Source of the DNA: Demequinaceae bacterium
Lineage (GTDB): Bacteria > Actinomycetota > Actinomycetes > Actinomycetales > Demequinaceae
Assembly (NCBI GenBank): GCA_011524475.1
Contig: WTKG01000058.1
Coordinates: 1-5,801, forward strand
DNA length: 5,801 nt
Direction of reading: 5' to 3'
The notes below the pieces were generated by a model. It was not told where the DNA came from, did no database searches, and saw nothing but the letters and a program-made list of their open reading frames with translations. Within the stretch, counting starts at the first letter, position 1. Each line of letters opens with the position of its first letter. Shown one piece after another: positions 1-5,456 of the stretch. A program made the position numbers and the translations under genes.

Positions 1-1
1 C

Positions 2-427
2 GTGGAAAGAGCCGGGCATGGCCAGGACCTTGGCGTATTGAAAGATGCTTTCCTGGCGTCGGAATGGGCAGGTCGCAAGCCTAGTCACATTGAGATTGAC
101 GTAGAAGTTCCGCTGGCCGGCACGATGATTCGTTCGCGGATTGACGCCGTTTTCCCTATCCAAGAAGGTCTCGAGCGCGTGACAGTGGTGGACTGGAAAT
201 CAGGTCGTCCGCCCCAGAACGAAACTGAACGCGCCTCGCGGGAAGTGCAGCTGGCGATGTACCGGCTGGCCTGGGCACGTTGGAACCAGGTGCAGGTGTC
301 GGATGTAGATGCAGCTTTTTTCTATGCGGCCACGGGGCAGACGGTGCGACCTCAGGCTCTTGCCTCAGAAGCAGAATTGGAGGCTCTTCTGGAGGACGCT
401 GTCGATTCCAGTGAGTCAGCCCTTTAG
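2..427 (+). CDS. adnB: AdnB-type helicase-nuclease, C-terminal nuclease domain (5' partial)
   Basis: This is the last 141 residues of a protein that enters from the left edge; the GTG at position 2 is only the first in-window codon, not a believable start. The segment is a RecB/AdnB-type PD-(D/E)XK nuclease. Counting from the first visible residue, an Asp in RIDAVF (residue 48), DWK (64-66) in VVDWKSGRP and the QLAMYRLAW motif (Q83, Y87) supply the usual D...DxK...QxxxY pattern. The tail DVDAAFFYAATGQTVRP is typical of actinobacterial AdnB. In mycobacteria AdnB pairs with AdnA as a heterodimeric motor-nuclease that resects double-strand breaks; its UvrD-like motor domain would lie upstream, outside the window. 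Position next to nudC and uvrD2 matches the mycobacterial order (recalled). The nuclease motifs look intact. An AdnA or single-chain RecB-like assignment is less likely given the neighbours. The stop overlaps the convergent gene by 4 nt. Confidence 0.85.
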   Translation: MERAGHGQDLGVLKDAFLASEWAGRKPSHIEIDVEVPLAGTMIRSRIDAVFPIQEGLERVTVVDWKSGRPPQNETERASREVQLAMYRLAWARWNQVQVSDVDAAFFYAATGQTVRPQALASEAELEALLEDAVDSSESAL

Positions 428-1353
428 GGCAACTCAGGATCTCCCTCTACCAAGGCAACGAGGTCAGAGAGCATTCCGCGGGCGTCCTCCACAATTGCTG
501 CATCTTCGGTACGTACCCCGTGAACGAGCCACCTGGCCAGTGCCATTTCAGAGGCGAGTAGGGCTCTGTCCAACAGATGAGGATCGCGAATTTCGCGCCG
601 GGTCGCATGGTATGCCTCCATGATCGATTCCCGGGTGTCTGCCGGAGCTGCTGCGGTGAGCCAGGCTAAATCGTCTGCAGGATCTGCTACCCGGGCGTCC
701 GCCCAATGCACAATTCCCACCACGGATTCTTCTGAAGTGATTACTCGGTTCTGTGCAAGTGACCCATGAACCACGGTGGGTTCGAAGCGCCACCAGGTGA
801 CATCTTCGAGCTTTTCTTCCCACCTTTGCGCCAACGTGGGAGGAAGCATGCTGGTGGCGGCAGCAGCGTCAAGTTCGGCAAGCCTGCGAGCACGGTGTTC
901 TTCGGCAGTGTCGGTGATGACGCCGGTGTGGTCAATCACGGATGTGGAAATCTCATGAATCTGCCCCAACGCTTTTCCTAGGGAAGCCGCAAGGTGGGGC
1001 CCAGGTTCCACGGCGGCCAGGTTTAATCGCACGCCGCGAATTTGGGCATACACGACGACCTTGCGGCCATCCTCAGTTGTTGCTGTCCCGGCGGGACGAG
1101 GAACGTCGAAAGTGAGTACCCCGGTGTCGACCTCATCTGCGAGACGCCCAAGGAGGTCAAGCTCCACTGCGAGGGCTTCGTCAGCAGCTTGGCGCTTAGC
1201 CGCTCGCACCGTCCAGCGCTTTCCGGTGGAATCCACCACGACTGCCACATCGAAGTCCGCATCGGCGTGTGTACTGCGTAGGACGTCGTACACGTCAAGG
1301 TCTGGAACCGCGACAGACGCAAGTGCGGCCAGAGCAAGTGGCGACGAAGACAT
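424..1353 (-). CDS. Phosphotransferase-fold protein (APH/macrolide kinase-like) with altered catalytic motif
   Basis: A 309-residue protein of the aminoglycoside/macrolide phosphotransferase-like family often found beside nudC or adnB in actinobacteria. The N-terminus MSSSPLALAALASVAVPDLD is typical. An N-lobe (about 35-105: VAVVVDSTGKRWTVRA, then a hinge-like VVVYAQI) precedes a helical C-lobe. The Brenner-type loop reads HGSLAQN (196-202), where active kinases have HGDxxxxN, so the catalytic Asp is Ser198. The usual Mg-binding IDW is VHW (215-217). The following ARVADPADDLAWL block (220-232) is conserved in the fold. The reading frame stays open to 1542, but the ATG at 1353 is chosen because the extra 63 codons would overlap nudC, lack family-like sequence and contain many His and Arg residues. 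There is no clear Shine-Dalgarno; TACCGT sits 6 nt before the ATG. Substrate is unknown and activity doubtful. The gene is divergent from nudC and convergent with adnB. Confidence 0.8.
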   Translation of the reverse strand: MSSSPLALAALASVAVPDLDVYDVLRSTHADADFDVAVVVDSTGKRWTVRAAKRQAADEALAVELDLLGRLADEVDTGVLTFDVPRPAGTATTEDGRKVVVYAQIRGVRLNLAAVEPGPHLAASLGKALGQIHEISTSVIDHTGVITDTAEEHRARRLAELDAAAATSMLPPTLAQRWEEKLEDVTWWRFEPTVVHGSLAQNRVITSEESVVGIVHWADARVADPADDLAWLTAAAPADTRESIMEAYHATRREIRDPHLLDRALLASEMALARWLVHGVRTEDAAIVEDARGMLSDLVALVEGDPELP

Positions 1354-1413
1354 GCCCACACGGTATTGCCCCAGGCATTTTCGCGCCACTACTGGTCGCA
1401 TCAGTGTCGTAGT
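1354..1413. promoter_or_regulatory. Divergent promoter region between phosphotransferase-like gene and nudC
   Basis: Only about 60 bp separate the two divergent starts, so both promoters must lie here or run into the coding regions. Minus strand: TACCGT (1360-1365) is followed by 6 nt and then the ATG at 1353, the geometry of an actinobacterial -10 box driving a leaderless message. Plus strand: CAGTGT (1402-1407) lies 6 nt before GTG 1414, and TAGTGT (1410-1415) lies 7 nt before GTG 1423. No clear -35 element at 16-18 nt and no purine-rich ribosome site is visible for either gene. Promoter presence is inferred from layout; the exact boxes are a guess. Confidence 0.4.
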
Positions 1414-2322
1414 GTGAGCGACGTGAGAATGTGGAGCGATGGCGGACCGGGGCTTGTGGACCGTTGCGCCGAAGAGCGCAACAGTATCGACTTTTCCACT
1501 TGCTACGCGGTGGTGGTGCATGACGGACACGTGTGGACTCACGAGCAGACGCTTGCCTTGGTTCCTCCCGAGCAGGCGCGTTTTTACGAACCACTCGCGT
1601 TCTTAGGCAAGGCCGACGGCAAAAAACTGATGGTCGCGACCGTGCCGGATCTCGATGCTCATGGCCCGCCAGACGACATCGGTGCCTGGCTGTCTTTGCG
1701 TGACCTTGCCCGTCACCATGAGGGACAGGGCTCCCAGGTGAGAGAAATCGCCGCGACCGCCGTTGCCATGACCACGTGGCATCACCGCAACAGCGCGTGC
1801 CCTAGGTGTGGCGCCCCCACGCGTTCTCGTGAAGGAGGATGGTCTCGCCGATGCGAAAAAGACGGCACAGATCACTATCCACGTACGGATCCGGCGGTGA
1901 TTGTGCAGATTACCGATGCTCAAGACCGGCTGTTGCTTGCCCACGTCTCTTACCATTCGCCCCGACGTTTTTCCCATATCGCAGGGTACGTGGAGCCTGG
2001 AGAGACTCTCGAAGAGGCTGTCCATCGAGAAGCGCACGAAGAGGTCCGGATCCCTCTGGAGAAGGTGACCTACGCGGGAAGTCAGTCATGGCCGTTCCCT
2101 GCCTCCATGATGATTGCTTTTCGTGCACAGGCCCGAGCCACCGACATCACCGTTGATGGCGTGGAAGTGGAAACTGCCCAATTTTTCACCAGGGAAGAAA
2201 TCGCGCAGGCGGTGGGAGACGGCAGTGTGGTGTTGGCGCCCCCAGGTTCCATTTCGCGTTGGCTGGTAGACGACTGGTACGACGGCGCCGTGCATGGTGT
2301 GCCCGGCGTCACCGCCGACTGA
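1414..2322 (+). CDS. nudC: NAD(+) diphosphatase / NADH pyrophosphatase NudC (Nudix hydrolase)
   Basis: NudC hydrolyses NAD(H) to NMN(H) and AMP, and family members also remove NAD caps from RNA. From GTG 1414 the protein has 302 residues. An N-terminal domain is followed by a zinc ribbon with C129-P-R-C132 and C147; the usual fourth Cys position is Asp150 (CEKD), so only three Cys ligands are seen. Then comes the conserved YPRTDPAVI segment and the Nudix box from G191 (GYVEPGETLEEAVHREAHEE), with catalytic-type R205, E206, E209 and E210. The box glycine after EEx is Arg212 (EEVRI). The NADH-specificity motif is SQSWPFPAS (223-231), one Pro-to-Ser change from consensus SQPWPFPxS. Start is uncertain: TTG 1366, GTG 1414, GTG 1423 and ATG 1429 are in frame, none with a good Shine-Dalgarno. 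GTG 1414 gives MSDVRMW..., which aligns best with family N-termini as I recall them. uvrD2 begins 12 nt downstream, so the two are probably co-transcribed. Confidence 0.92.
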   Translation: MSDVRMWSDGGPGLVDRCAEERNSIDFSTCYAVVVHDGHVWTHEQTLALVPPEQARFYEPLAFLGKADGKKLMVATVPDLDAHGPPDDIGAWLSLRDLARHHEGQGSQVREIAATAVAMTTWHHRNSACPRCGAPTRSREGGWSRRCEKDGTDHYPRTDPAVIVQITDAQDRLLLAHVSYHSPRRFSHIAGYVEPGETLEEAVHREAHEEVRIPLEKVTYAGSQSWPFPASMMIAFRAQARATDITVDGVEVETAQFFTREEIAQAVGDGSVVLAPPGSISRWLVDDWYDGAVHGVPGVTAD

Positions 2323-2334
2323 GACAATCCCCGC
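2323..2334 (+). promoter_or_regulatory. nudC-uvrD2 junction with possible -10 element
   Basis: The 12-nt spacer is GACAATCCCCGC. It has no Shine-Dalgarno of its own; the only purine run is GAGA across the nudC stop. GACAAT (2323-2328) lies 6 nt before the uvrD2 ATG and could act as a -10 box for a leaderless transcript in addition to read-through from nudC. This is a weak call made from spacing alone. Confidence 0.2.
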
Positions 2335-4290
2335 ATGTCTGCACGTGAGATCCTCGATTCCCTTGATCCGGAGCAACGCGCTGTCGCCACCGCGCTGCAC
2401 GGTCCGGTGTGCGTCCTCGCTGGAGCTGGAACGGGAAAAACGAGGGCTATCACTCATCGGATTGCCTACGGGGTAACAGTGAATGCGTACGACCCCCAGG
2501 CAGTGCTTGCGGTCACGTTTACCGCCCGCGCAGCGGGGGAGATGCGTACGCGGCTTCGGTCTCTCGGGGTAGCAGGAGTCCAGGCGCGCACCTTCCACGC
2601 GGCGGCTCTTCGTCAACTTAGTTATTTTTGGCCCCAAGCGATCGGCGGGCAGATACCGACATTGGTGGAGCACAAGGCACCGTTAGTAGCGGCAGCAGCG
2701 CGTGCAGGGGGACATAGTGTGGATCGCCTTACGGTGCGTGATCTTGCTGCGGAGATTGAGTGGGCGAAAGTAAGCCTGGTGGCTCCAGAAGACTATGCCG
2801 CTGTGACCGCGCAGGCGGGGCGTGAGGCGCCTGCCGGATTTGCCCGCGACCAGGTGGGAGCGCTCATGCACGAGTACGAGCGAGTCAAAGATTCTCAGGT
2901 TGTTTTGGATTTTGAAGACATTTTGCTTTTGCTGTCAGATGTGATCGCCCGCCACCCTGAGATTGGGGACACGATACGTCGGCGTTACCGACACTTTGTG
3001 GTGGATGAATATCAGGATGTCTCACCGCTTCAGCAGTATCTGCTCGACCAGTGGCTTGGTGATCGTGACGACTTATGTGTGGTGGGAGATCCTTCTCAAA
3101 CCATTTATTCCTTTGCGGGTGCCACTCCCACTCATCTCACGGGTTTCTCACGCACATATCCCCACACTGAAATTGTGCGACTGGTACGCAACTATCGCTC
3201 TACTCCAGAGGTGGTCGCGCTTGCGAACGCACTAGTAGACACTGCGGGAAGAGAGGGGGTCACGCTTCAGGCGCAACAATCCTCCGGACCTGCGGTGCAG
3301 TACCGCACGTATCCCCATGATCACGCAGAAGCAGAGGGGGTAGCCGAGGCGTGTCACGAACTTATCTCTGCCGGGGTGCCGGCATCCGCGATTGCGATTG
3401 TGTACCGCACGAATGCCCAATCGGAACCCTTGGAAGAAGCGTTGACTGCGCGTGACATTGGGTATTTGGTCAGGGGAGGTCAGCGGTTCTTCGAACGCGA
3501 GGAAGTCAAAAAAGCCATGGTTTTGTTGAGAGCTGCGGTGACGGCTGCCTTGGACGAGGATGTTCCGGTTGCAGTGAGAGACGCACTTGTCGAGGCGGGA
3601 TGGGCCGAAAAACCACCAGCTCCTCGAGGTGCGAGGAAAGAGAGATGGGATTCTCTACAGGCGATCGTGGCGCTTGCAGACGACTGGGAAGGGACACTTG
3701 CGCAATTCCATCAGGAACTCCAGGAACGTGCCATGGCCCAACATGCTCCGGTAGTGGAGGGCGTCACGCTGACCACCATCCATGCTGCGAAAGGCTTGGA
3801 GTGGGAGGCGGTTTTCGTGGTGGGGTTGAGCGAAGGCTTGCTCCCCATCAGCTTGGCCGACACCGACGATGCGATTGCAGAAGAACGCCGGCTCTTATAC
3901 GTGGCTATCACCCGTGCGCGTCGACACCTTACGTTGTCCTATGCGCGCGCCAGAGGGGAATCCACGCGCGCCAACCGTACGCGCACTCGTTTTCTTGAAC
4001 GACAGTGGCCTTCTTCCCCGCGCCGCCGTGCTCCTTCCCGGCCAGGCCCAGTCGCAGCTGATCTGGACGCCAATGACGCGCGGCTCTTTGACAAACTCAC
4101 GCAATGGCGGCGCGCACATGCGGAAGGCGACGGTAAGCCCGCCTACACGGTTCTGGTAGATGTGTCTTTGGCAGAGATTGCACGTAGCCGTCCTCGCACT
4201 CGGGCTGAACTTGCCTCGGTACGGGGTATTGGTCCCACCAAAATGGAAAAGTATGGAGCCGAAATTTTGGCAATTGTGGCTGGAGATTAG
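2335..4290 (+). CDS. uvrD2: UvrD2-type superfamily I DNA helicase with C-terminal HRDC domain
   Basis: A 651-residue 3'-5' DNA helicase of the actinobacterial UvrD2 clade, which combines a UvrD/PcrA motor with a RecQ-type HRDC domain. Motifs in order: Q motif LDPEQRAV (10-17); Walker A AGAGTGKT (29-36); motif Ia VTFTARAAGEM (60-70); Walker B/DEYQD (224-228); motif III GDPSQTIYSFAGA (251-263); motif IV VRLVRNYRS (281-289); motif V TIHAAKGLEWEAVFVVGL (481-498); motif VI EERRLLYVAITRAR (516-529). The HRDC domain spans about 581-650 (LFDKLTQWRRA... LASVRGIGPTKMEKYG). All motor motifs are intact. The connector 554-580 is short, Arg/Pro/Ser-rich and has no cysteine, whereas mycobacterial UvrD2 has a CxxC-x14-CxxC module there and is near 700 residues. 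ATG 2335 is chosen because it places the Q motif at the usual distance; only weak SD-like purines precede it. The stop overlaps the convergent ThiF-like gene by 4 nt. Confidence 0.93.
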   Translation: MSAREILDSLDPEQRAVATALHGPVCVLAGAGTGKTRAITHRIAYGVTVNAYDPQAVLAVTFTARAAGEMRTRLRSLGVAGVQARTFHAAALRQLSYFWPQAIGGQIPTLVEHKAPLVAAAARAGGHSVDRLTVRDLAAEIEWAKVSLVAPEDYAAVTAQAGREAPAGFARDQVGALMHEYERVKDSQVVLDFEDILLLLSDVIARHPEIGDTIRRRYRHFVVDEYQDVSPLQQYLLDQWLGDRDDLCVVGDPSQTIYSFAGATPTHLTGFSRTYPHTEIVRLVRNYRSTPEVVALANALVDTAGREGVTLQAQQSSGPAVQYRTYPHDHAEAEGVAEACHELISAGVPASAIAIVYRTNAQSEPLEEALTARDIGYLVRGGQRFFEREEVKKAMVLLRAAVTAALDEDVPVAVRDALVEAGWAEKPPAPRGARKERWDSLQAIVALADDWEGTLAQFHQELQERAMAQHAPVVEGVTLTTIHAAKGLEWEAVFVVGLSEGLLPISLADTDDAIAEERRLLYVAITRARRHLTLSYARARGESTRANRTRTRFLERQWPSSPRRRAPSRPGPVAADLDANDARLFDKLTQWRRAHAEGDGKPAYTVLVDVSLAEIARSRPRTRAELASVRGIGPTKMEKYGAEILAIVAGD

Positions 4291-5132
4291 AGCGGTGTGG
4301 CACATCCACAGCGCGGGTGGATTTTTACCTCGCGAAATTCAATAGCGCTGGTTCTTTCACGAGAAATTCGCCATATGCCGGCAGCGGCCCGAGATTTCAA
4401 CAGAAAGTCCAGGACCATGCGTGCGACAAAAGCGGCCGTGAGAGTCGCGATATCTGCAGGAATGTGTGTGGTGACAGGACGTGCCGCCACTTGGGCGATA
4501 AGGAATGGCCAGGCACTGTCGGCATCGACATGCGCCAGTCCCACGCAGCGCGTGCAGGGGCCGTGCCCTGGTTCCACCAGCGGGCCGACCGAGACGCCTG
4601 CTTCGTCCCACGTCACCGGCACATGGACACGATCATGCGACATGAGGTTGTAGGCCACGACTTCATCAATTGCTCCAGGGCCCGTGACTATCTCGACGTG
4701 CGCAGGTTCATGTTCCCCTAGACGGCGAATGCCTGGGTGGACATCCGCGACCTCCTTATAGATGTCGCGTGCCATAGGAGACTCGTGCAATGTGCGCGCG
4801 CTGCCCACACTCAGCGCTCCCACCCCCGCGTCGGCAAGAATCCTTGCGGTGGCTTTGGTGACCTGATTTATCCCCCGCATCCTTACCTTGGTATGCGCCA
4901 GGCGACGACGTTCCGGGGTGGAGTCCTCGTACAAAGCAGAGGGGATAGTGGCGATGACATCGGCATATGTCTGGATGTCTTCGTGTGTAGCAGGAATTCC
5001 GCTACGTTCGAGTTTTTGCACCCATGCGCGAGCCGTGTCATTGAGGTCGTCAAAAATAATCTGCGACGCGAGGCCGACTTGGAGACTTCCATCTGGTCGG
5101 GCGAGAACAGGGACATCGGGACGTAAACGCAT
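4287..5132 (-). CDS. ThiF/E1-like, TOMM leader-peptide-binding-type protein with degenerate nucleotide loop
   Basis: A 281-residue member of the ThiF-related proteins that lie near uvrD2 in many actinobacteria and are often named ThiF family adenylyltransferase or TOMM precursor leader peptide-binding protein. The N-terminal part starts MRLRPDVPVLARPDGSLQVG, typical of the family. A Rossmann-like segment follows (about 86-110, GINQVTKATARILADAGVGA), but the GxGxxG loop is degraded. Next are the block VGPLVEPGHGPCTRCVGLAH with C193 and C196, the DSAWPFL segment, and a C-terminal HPRCGC with C275 and C277. The four cysteines fit the structural zinc site of E1-like proteins. Adenylation activity therefore seems doubtful while the fold is kept. 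There is no biosynthetic gene cluster in the window, so a peptide-modifying role is not supported; function is unknown. ATG 5132 is the only in-frame start after the upstream stop. It is preceded by CACCGT and 6 nt, with no good ribosome site. Confidence 0.8.
   Translation of the reverse strand: MRLRPDVPVLARPDGSLQVGLASQIIFDDLNDTARAWVQKLERSGIPATHEDIQTYADVIATIPSALYEDSTPERRRLAHTKVRMRGINQVTKATARILADAGVGALSVGSARTLHESPMARDIYKEVADVHPGIRRLGEHEPAHVEIVTGPGAIDEVVAYNLMSHDRVHVPVTWDEAGVSVGPLVEPGHGPCTRCVGLAHVDADSAWPFLIAQVAARPVTTHIPADIATLTAAFVARMVLDFLLKSRAAAGIWRISRERTSAIEFREVKIHPRCGCATPL
4304..4326 (+). terminator. Intrinsic terminator-like hairpin for uvrD2, inside antisense gene
   Basis: Perfect 6-bp inverted repeat ATCCAC (4304-4309) / GTGGAT (4317-4322) with a 7-nt loop AGCGCGG. 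Five T residues run from 4322 to 4326, the first of them closing the stem. It begins 13 nt after the uvrD2 stop and has the usual hairpin plus U-tract layout for plus-strand transcription. On the other strand the same bases encode the IHPRCGC zinc motif of the ThiF-like protein. The stem is short, so termination may be partial. Confidence 0.5.
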
Positions 5133-5138
5133 AGGGAC

Positions 5139-5144
5139 ACGGTG
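5139..5144 (-). promoter_or_regulatory. Possible -10 element of the ThiF-like gene
   Basis: On the minus strand CACCGT is followed by 6 nt and the ATG at 5132. The seven bases ACCGTGT occur at exactly the same distance before the phosphotransferase-like start at 1353. Because a strong hairpin lies just upstream (5196-5226), this gene should have its own promoter between 5133 and 5195. No clear -35 box was found, so the call rests on position and on the shared heptamer. Confidence 0.25.
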
Positions 5145-5195
5145 CCAGGCATTGCTCTCTTATGTGCGCTTTCCACAAGGCGCATGTACATAGCG

Positions 5196-5226
5196 GAGGG
5201 CGGCCTGCTTTCCGCAGACCGCCCTC
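5196..5226 (-). terminator. Strong GC-rich hairpin terminator downstream of the DUF5679-type gene
   Basis: Two 13-nt arms (5196-5208 and 5214-5226) enclose a 5-nt loop. Twelve of 13 positions pair in both orientations. The remaining pair is C-A in a plus-strand RNA but G-U in a minus-strand RNA, so the helix is complete only for minus-strand transcripts. It lies 15 nt past the stop at 5242, as expected for termination of that gene. No U-tract follows, which is common among actinobacterial terminator-like hairpins. Confidence 0.75.
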
Positions 5227-5241
5227 GCCGGAATGATCTAT

Positions 5242-5400
5242 TTACGCCTTAGGGAGGAACCGTGTGAGGTTGGTGCTACACACGGGGCACTGGCCCTTTG
5301 CTGAACGGCGTCCGTTTTCCGCTACGTGTATCTGAGCGGTGACTGCCTTCTTTTCTTTACATTTCACGCAGTAGACGTCACCTTGCCATGTCTCGCCCAT
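5242..5400 (-). CDS. Small zinc-ribbon protein, DUF5679-type
   Basis: A 52-residue protein beginning MGETWQGDVYCVKCKEKKAV and ending NLTRFLPKA. Two CxxC pairs (C11/C14 and C38/C41) separated by 23 residues form a zinc-ribbon or rubredoxin-like knuckle. The segment between them is basic (ENGRRSAKG). Such small DUF5679 proteins are common in actinobacteria and have no established function that I know of; a role in nucleic-acid or protein binding would be a guess from the zinc ribbon. The start is well supported: GGAGAG (minus strand, 5405-5410) lies 4 nt before the ATG, the best ribosome site in the window. The gene is bounded by a structured leader upstream and a strong hairpin downstream, so it looks like a single-gene unit. 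Its short length means it is easily missed by gene finders with a length cut-off. Confidence 0.8.
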   Translation of the reverse strand: MGETWQGDVYCVKCKEKKAVTAQIHVAENGRRSAKGQCPVCSTNLTRFLPKA

Positions 5401-5404
5401 GAGA

Positions 5405-5410
5405 CTCTCC
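5405..5410 (-). promoter_or_regulatory. Ribosome binding site of the DUF5679-type gene
   Basis: GGAGAG on the minus strand, 4 nt before the ATG at 5400. It is the only clear Shine-Dalgarno seen in the window and decides this start. The bases GAGAGTCTC around it are self-complementary, so access might be modulated weakly. Confidence 0.6.
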
Positions 5411-5422
5411 GATCTTTATCTC

Positions 5423-5455
5423 CCCTCGCAATGACATAACGCGAGGGCGGCTCGC
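5423..5455 (-). promoter_or_regulatory. Leader with mutually exclusive hairpins before the DUF5679-type gene
   Basis: Read on the minus strand, GCGAG (5451-5455), CCCTCGC (5441-5447) and GCGAGGG (5423-5429) follow one another. The middle CTCGC can pair with the upstream GCGAG (5 bp, 5-nt loop CCGCC) or with the downstream GCGAGGG (7 bp, 11-nt loop). Both cannot form at once. The downstream hairpin ends 12 nt before the GGAGAG ribosome site. The heptamer CTCGCAA (plus strand) is also directly repeated at 5425-5431 and 5451-5457. This could be an attenuator or operator, or a simple terminator for the metalloprotease gene. Confidence 0.4.
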
Positions 5456-5456
5456 A

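Noticed and set aside
424..1353. Antibiotic resistance phosphotransferase
   Set aside because: The fold is right, but the catalytic Asp of the Brenner motif is Ser and the IDW motif is altered; the genomic context is housekeeping DNA repair.
1366..1413. nudC start at TTG 1366
   Set aside because: The extra 16 residues are unlike NudC and would overlap the likely promoter region; no ribosome site precedes the TTG.
1354..1542. N-terminal extension of the phosphotransferase-like gene to 1542
   Set aside because: The frame is open, but the added 63 codons run antisense through the divergent promoter and nudC, are His- and Arg-rich and do not resemble family N-termini. The ATG at 1353 gives a typical start.
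4238..4270. Inverted repeat CCAAAAT / ATTTTGG near the end of uvrD2 as a terminator for the ThiF-like gene
   Set aside because: The stem is AT-rich with a 19-nt loop and no T-run follows on the minus strand. It lies in HRDC codons and is likely chance.
3895..4305. Minus-strand 136-codon frame opposite uvrD2
   Set aside because: It is antisense to conserved helicase motif VI and the HRDC domain; composition is that of a shadow frame.
4287..5132. RiPP/TOMM biosynthetic cluster around the ThiF-like gene
   Set aside because: No YcaO, dehydrogenase, transporter or precursor-peptide gene is visible; this orphan occurs near uvrD2 in many actinobacteria.
4883..5191. Alternative 102-codon minus-strand reading frame beginning MYMRLVESAH
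   Set aside because: It overlaps the ThiF-like gene in another frame and the codons show no family resemblance; the in-frame ThiF-like product is recognisable throughout.
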